A stretch of 64,000 nt of DNA, taken from the NCBI RefSeq assembly GCF_937981295.1, contig NZ_CALJPC010000002.1:1-64000 (forward strand), read 5' to 3'. Made by a program: the position numbers and the translations under genes. The notes under the pieces were generated by a model. It was given only the letters and a program-made list of their open reading frames with translations. It was not told where the DNA came from and did not search any database. Below are positions 60,787 through 64,000 of the stretch, in pieces. Source of the DNA: an uncultured Campylobacter sp. GTDB lineage: Bacteria; Campylobacterota; Campylobacteria; Campylobacterales; Campylobacteraceae. Position 1 is the first letter of the stretch, and every line of letters starts with the position of its first letter.

Positions 60787-60852
60787 TTTGCGTATATAGT
60801 TTGGAATTTTAAAATTCCGTAGCTTTAAAATTTAAAAATCATCGGAGCGAAA

Positions 60853-62196
60853 ATGAACGATAAATTTAGCAAAATCGGCTTCATACTTGCCGTCGCAGGC
60901 GGCGCGGTGGGGCTTGGCAACGCATGGAAATTCCCCACCCTCGTGGGTCAAAACGGCGGCAGCGCCTTCGTGCTTTTGTATCTCGCGCTCACGCTGGGAG
61001 TGGGCTTTAGCATATTTTTAGCCGAGATGGCGCTAGGCAGGCTAAGCGGGCGGGATCTGCCGAGCGCATACGAGGCGCTGGCGCCGCGCGGCGGACGCAA
61101 ATGGCGCGCGGGAGGCGTTTTCATCGCGGGCGGCATGCTGGTGCTGTCCTTTTACCTCGTCATCCTCGGCTGGGTGATCCGCTACATATTTTTGGGCTTT
61201 TCTCCGCTGCCCGCAACTGCCGAGGAAGCGGGCGCCGTCTTTGACGATCTCATCTCGCATTCGCTAGCCACGAGCCTCGGCTTTTACGCGCTTGCGCTCG
61301 TGCTGACGCTCTCCGTCGTCGCGCGCGGCATCAAAAGCGGTATCGAGCGGCTCAACGTCGTGATGATGCCGCTTCTTTTCGTGCTGCTGCTTGCGATGCT
61401 TGCGTATGCGTGCACGATGCAGGGCTTCGGCGCGGCGGCGAAATTTCTTTTCTACCCCGACTTCGGCAAAATCACCGTTAATTCCGTCCTATCCGCGCTC
61501 GGACTTGCGCTTTTTACCCTGTGCGTGGGCGTCGGCTGTATCGCAGCATACGCGGCATCGCTTAGCGAGGGGGTGCGGCTCGTGCGAAGCTCGGTAAACA
61601 TCGTATTTATCAACATCGCGATCGGGCTGATGATGGGGCTCATCGTCTTTACCTTCATCTTCGAATTCCGCGCCGATCCCGCGCAGGGTGCGGGGCTTGT
61701 GTTTGTCTCGCTCACTACGATGTTTGCAAAAATGGGGCTAGCGGGACAGGTGCTTGAAGTCGCGTTTTTCGTCTCGCTCTTTTTCGCGGGGATCACAAGC
61801 GCGGTTTCGATGATCGAGCCATTCGTCTTCTATCTCATCGGCAGATTTAAAATTTCGCGCTTGTGCGCAGTCTGCATCTCGGGGTGCGTCATAGCGGTGC
61901 TAGGCGCATGCTCGCTGCTATCGATGCACGCGGATTATGCGAGCAAGTTTAAGCTTTTCGGCGCGAGCTTTTTTGACTGCTTGGACTTCGTAAGCTCAAA
62001 CGTCATGCTGCCTCTAGGCGCGCTAACCTCGGCGATCTTCGTGGGCTTTGTGATGGATCAGAAGCGCCTGCGCGGGCTTTTCGGCGCAGATATGGGCGAG
62101 CTTGGATTTAAAATTTGGTACTTTTCACTGCGCTTCGTAGCGCCCGTCGCGATCGTGATCATAATGGCAAATCTGCTGTTTTTCGGCGGGAAGTAG
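60853..62196 (+). CDS. Sodium-dependent transporter, NSS (SNF) family, copy 2
   Basis: 447 residues, paralogue of the preceding gene over the whole length: FILAVAGGAVGLGNAWKFP, GIKSGIERLNVVMMPLLFVL, GLMMGLIVFTFIFEFRADP and the end FVAPVAIVIIM. It is noticeably more G+C-rich at the third codon position than copy 1, so the two are not a very recent duplication or have different histories. ATCGGAGCGAAA precedes the ATG. Confidence 0.9.
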   Translation: MNDKFSKIGFILAVAGGAVGLGNAWKFPTLVGQNGGSAFVLLYLALTLGVGFSIFLAEMALGRLSGRDLPSAYEALAPRGGRKWRAGGVFIAGGMLVLSFYLVILGWVIRYIFLGFSPLPATAEEAGAVFDDLISHSLATSLGFYALALVLTLSVVARGIKSGIERLNVVMMPLLFVLLLAMLAYACTMQGFGAAAKFLFYPDFGKITVNSVLSALGLALFTLCVGVGCIAAYAASLSEGVRLVRSSVNIVFINIAIGLMMGLIVFTFIFEFRADPAQGAGLVFVSLTTMFAKMGLAGQVLEVAFFVSLFFAGITSAVSMIEPFVFYLIGRFKISRLCAVCISGCVIAVLGACSLLSMHADYASKFKLFGASFFDCLDFVSSNVMLPLGALTSAIFVGFVMDQKRLRGLFGADMGELGFKIWYFSLRFVAPVAIVIIMANLLFFGGK

Positions 62197-62332
62197 GAAG
62201 CGATTTTATTAAATTTAAAGGCGGAAGAGTTTAAATTTAGACTCGTTTCGGGCAAGTTTAAATTTAAAACCGCTTAACATCGTAGCCCACTAGGCTCGTA
62301 TTTTAACTAGCGTTTTGCTAAAGGAGTAAATT

Positions 62333-63163
62333 TTGAAAGCTCTTAAATTTCTAACCAAAGCCATAATCGCCGCGCTCGGCGTTTGTGTAATCGTCGGCGC
62401 GCTTAATTACAGCGGGTTTAGCTTTAGTGATCTAAAATGGCTTAGCAAAGATGAGATGGTGCAAAATTTCGTACAGGACGAATTAGAAAATTATTATTAT
62501 GAAGGGAAGTCCAAATACAATAAACTTTACACCATAGATACCAACTTAACATTTCACGAAGCTATTTCTAAAATCAACGAAATCTTTGAAAATCATTCAA
62601 ATGACAAGGACTTTAATTTAATACATGATTTAAATTCTTCACTCCCTTTTAGAGATATTACAGACGAAATGGTATCGGATGAAAAAATCCCATGGACTTT
62701 TTCAGATTTTATCTACCACCATACTGTCAATAATGTCGATGCGGGAGATAATTACACGTATAGACCATTTGAAGGCAATAGAAAAATAGACTATGAAAAA
62801 GAAAAAGGTAAAGTGATTATTCTAGATCAGCATTATTCATCAAATATTTATTTATCAGATACTTTCACCATAAAAGAATGCCGTAAAGAAACATCGTTTA
62901 TTGATAGAATACTGGGCGAAAGCCAATTTTGTATGAAATTTATAGCGATAAAACGTATCCCCAATGAGTATGAGCCGAGCAAGCGGTATCGTGACGATCC
63001 AAATTTTATATTCAATAGCACGAAACGGGATTTTGATGTGTTTTTAAAAAATATAGATTCTGAAGAAAGCTGCCTCGGTATTATTGATTGTTATGAGGCT
63101 AGATTAGACAACCACGGAAGCAGATATATAGGATTTATGAAGCTTTTTGAGCTTATGAAATGA
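62333..63163 (+). CDS. Membrane-anchored protein of unknown function, composite base composition
   Basis: 276 residues. TTG start with AAAGGAG 7 bases upstream. One N-terminal helix (KAIIAALGVCVIVGAL) is followed by a soluble domain with YYYEGKSKYNKLY and a late Cys pair (CLGIIDCYEARL); not recognised. The first about 45 codons have the G+C and word use of the chromosome, while the rest is clearly AT-rich. This suggests fusion of a resident signal-anchor to foreign coding sequence. Confidence 0.65.
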   Translation: MKALKFLTKAIIAALGVCVIVGALNYSGFSFSDLKWLSKDEMVQNFVQDELENYYYEGKSKYNKLYTIDTNLTFHEAISKINEIFENHSNDKDFNLIHDLNSSLPFRDITDEMVSDEKIPWTFSDFIYHHTVNNVDAGDNYTYRPFEGNRKIDYEKEKGKVIILDQHYSSNIYLSDTFTIKECRKETSFIDRILGESQFCMKFIAIKRIPNEYEPSKRYRDDPNFIFNSTKRDFDVFLKNIDSEESCLGIIDCYEARLDNHGSRYIGFMKLFELMK

Positions 63164-63489
63164 TATGATGTTGGCAGTATTATATTAATTTGAAGTAACG
63201 ATATCAAGCGCCCTAGCTCCGTGCGTAGCAAAACATAAAATTCCTCGTAAAATTTTACGCTTGACATCTTACGAATAGATTTTACCGAAGTAAAATTTTA
63301 TCGGGCGGCGCCGTATCTCGTGCTGCGAGCGCAAAACGTTTAGCAAATATCGCGATAAATTTAAACTTATAATAGTGGAGTTTGAAAAAAAGACGCGCCG
63401 CTTTGAAAACGCATACGAAGCTACGTGGCAGCATTTGTGGCAAGCGGTGCAAGCCATGCCGCTAAATTTAGAACAAAATTTCAAAATAA
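63164..63489. other. Intergenic region without a supported gene
   Basis: About 326 bases between convergent genes. The minus-strand frame at 63269-63484 has no ribosome-binding site and odd composition. AAAATTTTA words recur. Confidence 0.4.
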
Positions 63490-63512
63490 GGCTAAATTTA
63501 AGAAATTTAGCC
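63490..63512 (-). terminator. Hairpin spanning the rho stop codon
   Basis: GGCTAAATTT (63490-63499) and AAATTTAGCC (63503-63512) form a perfect 10-bp stem with a 3-base loop. The rho TAA (63507-63509) lies in the stem. On the minus strand it is followed by TTATTTTG. The layout repeats that at ftsH (6816-6840). Confidence 0.5.
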
Positions 63513-64000
63513 GTTCATTATCGATAGCAGTTCGGTGTTATCTTTGGTTTTTAGCATCTTGGCGTATAAAAATTTCAGCGCCTCGACGTCGTCCATCGTC
63601 GAGATCGCCGAGCGCAGCGCCCAGATCTTTTGCAGATTTTCGCTGCCTTGCAAAAGCTCCTCTTTGCGCGTGCCGGACTTGGTGATGTTGATCGCGGGGT
63701 AAATTCTACGATCCGAGATGTTGCGATCGAGGATGATCTCGCTGTTGCCCGTGCCTTTGAACTCCTCGAAGATAACGTCGTCCATTCGCGAGCCGGTCTC
63801 GATGAGCGCGGTAGCGACGATGGTAAGCGAGCCGCCGTTTTCGATGTTTCGCGCCGCACCGAAGAAGCGCTTCGGCTTGTGCAGGGCGTTTGCGTCCACG
63901 CCGCCGCTTAGCACCTTACCGCTGCTAGGCGTGACGGTGTTGTAGGCGCGCGCAAGGCGGGTGATGCTATCGAGCAGGATGACGACGTCCTTGCCGTTTT
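63507..64000 (-). CDS. rho: Transcription termination factor Rho, C-terminal part
   Basis: The frame is open from the window edge to the TAA at 63507-63509 and encodes about 164 residues. VVILLDSITRLARAYNTV is the Walker B/ATPase segment, followed by SGKVLSGGVDANALHKPKRF with the Q/secondary RNA-binding region, then FGAARNIENGGSLTI and FKGTGNSEIILDR. The tail ends LLSIMNG. The N-terminal RNA-binding domain is outside the window. Confidence 0.95.
   Translation of the reverse strand, partial: NGKDVVILLDSITRLARAYNTVTPSSGKVLSGGVDANALHKPKRFFGAARNIENGGSLTIVATALIETGSRMDDVIFEEFKGTGNSEIILDRNISDRRIYPAINITKSGTRKEELLQGSENLQKIWALRSAISTMDDVEALKFLYAKMLKTKDNTELLSIMNG

Larger units (their letters stand above)
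60347..60852. other. Spacer between the NSS transporter genes
   Basis: 506 bases, no gene seen. It contains two copies of a 54-bp repeat and many AATTTTAAAATT-type words. The spacing and repeats suggest unequal duplication or decay of something between the paralogues. Confidence 0.45.

Noticed and set aside
1..64000. CRISPR array
   Set aside because: No regularly spaced identical repeats of 24-40 bases with unique spacers were seen; the repeats present are degenerate and irregular.

Overview
The window looks like chromosomal DNA of a Campylobacter (Campylobacterota). A complete pgl N-linked protein glycosylation locus lies next to galE on one side and prmA-ftsH-pssA on the other, as I remember it from C. 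jejuni. The rny / formyl-THF cyclo-ligase / thioredoxin-like lipoprotein / ftsY / radA neighbourhood is also Campylobacter-like. The DNA is richer in G+C than C. jejuni and full of the word AAATTT. cheY is missing from its expected place beside prmA. Together these fit a non-jejuni, oral-type species such as C. gracilis, but the species is inferred, not shown.

Layout. 1-3.7 kb is an AT-rich island edge beside tRNA-Leu(GAG). It holds the tail of an RTX-like protein, paralogous small membrane proteins (one with two frameshifts), a palindromic element and a decayed tyrosine integrase. 3.8-11.2 kb carries housekeeping genes on the minus strand: atpE, leuA, pssA, ftsH, prmA, hisA, hisH. 11.2-29.4 kb is the pgl locus, also on the minus strand: galE, a Wzx-type flippase, an Fe-S/F420-dehydrogenase-beta-type protein, a pyruvyl transferase, pglH-like, a GT2, a second pglH-like, pglJ, pglB, pglA, pglC, pglD, pglE, pglF. 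Most junctions overlap or nearly touch, so it is probably one long transcription unit running on into hisH-hisA. The ABC flippase gene pglK is absent from its usual place; three polysaccharide-type genes stand there instead. 29.4-36.3 kb: a periplasmic-type ATP-dependent DNA ligase with a DEDD exonuclease, fabI, and the glycolytic operon gap-pgk-tpiA. 36.4-39.4 kb: two small plus-strand genes and a DedA / barnase-like RNase / barstar operon. 39.8-50.9 kb: SYLF protein, rny, cyclo-ligase, thioredoxin-like lipoprotein, ftsY, an uncharacterised cluster with a duplicated gene end, brnQ, radA. 51-63.2 kb: three orphan periplasmic amino-acid-binding proteins in tandem, ung, a DJ-1/PfpI protein, thyX, an EexN-like lipoprotein with a G8 tract, two tandem Na+-dependent transporters and AT-rich orphan genes. 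The window ends inside rho.

The two most unusual things are (i) a barnase homologue with all five catalytic residues conserved, behind a membrane anchor and translationally coupled to a barstar homologue, and (ii) a family of in-frame Asn/Ser/Gln/Ala-rich insertions in at least nine otherwise conserved proteins, built in the clearest cases from a degenerate GCGGAATTTT-like DNA word.
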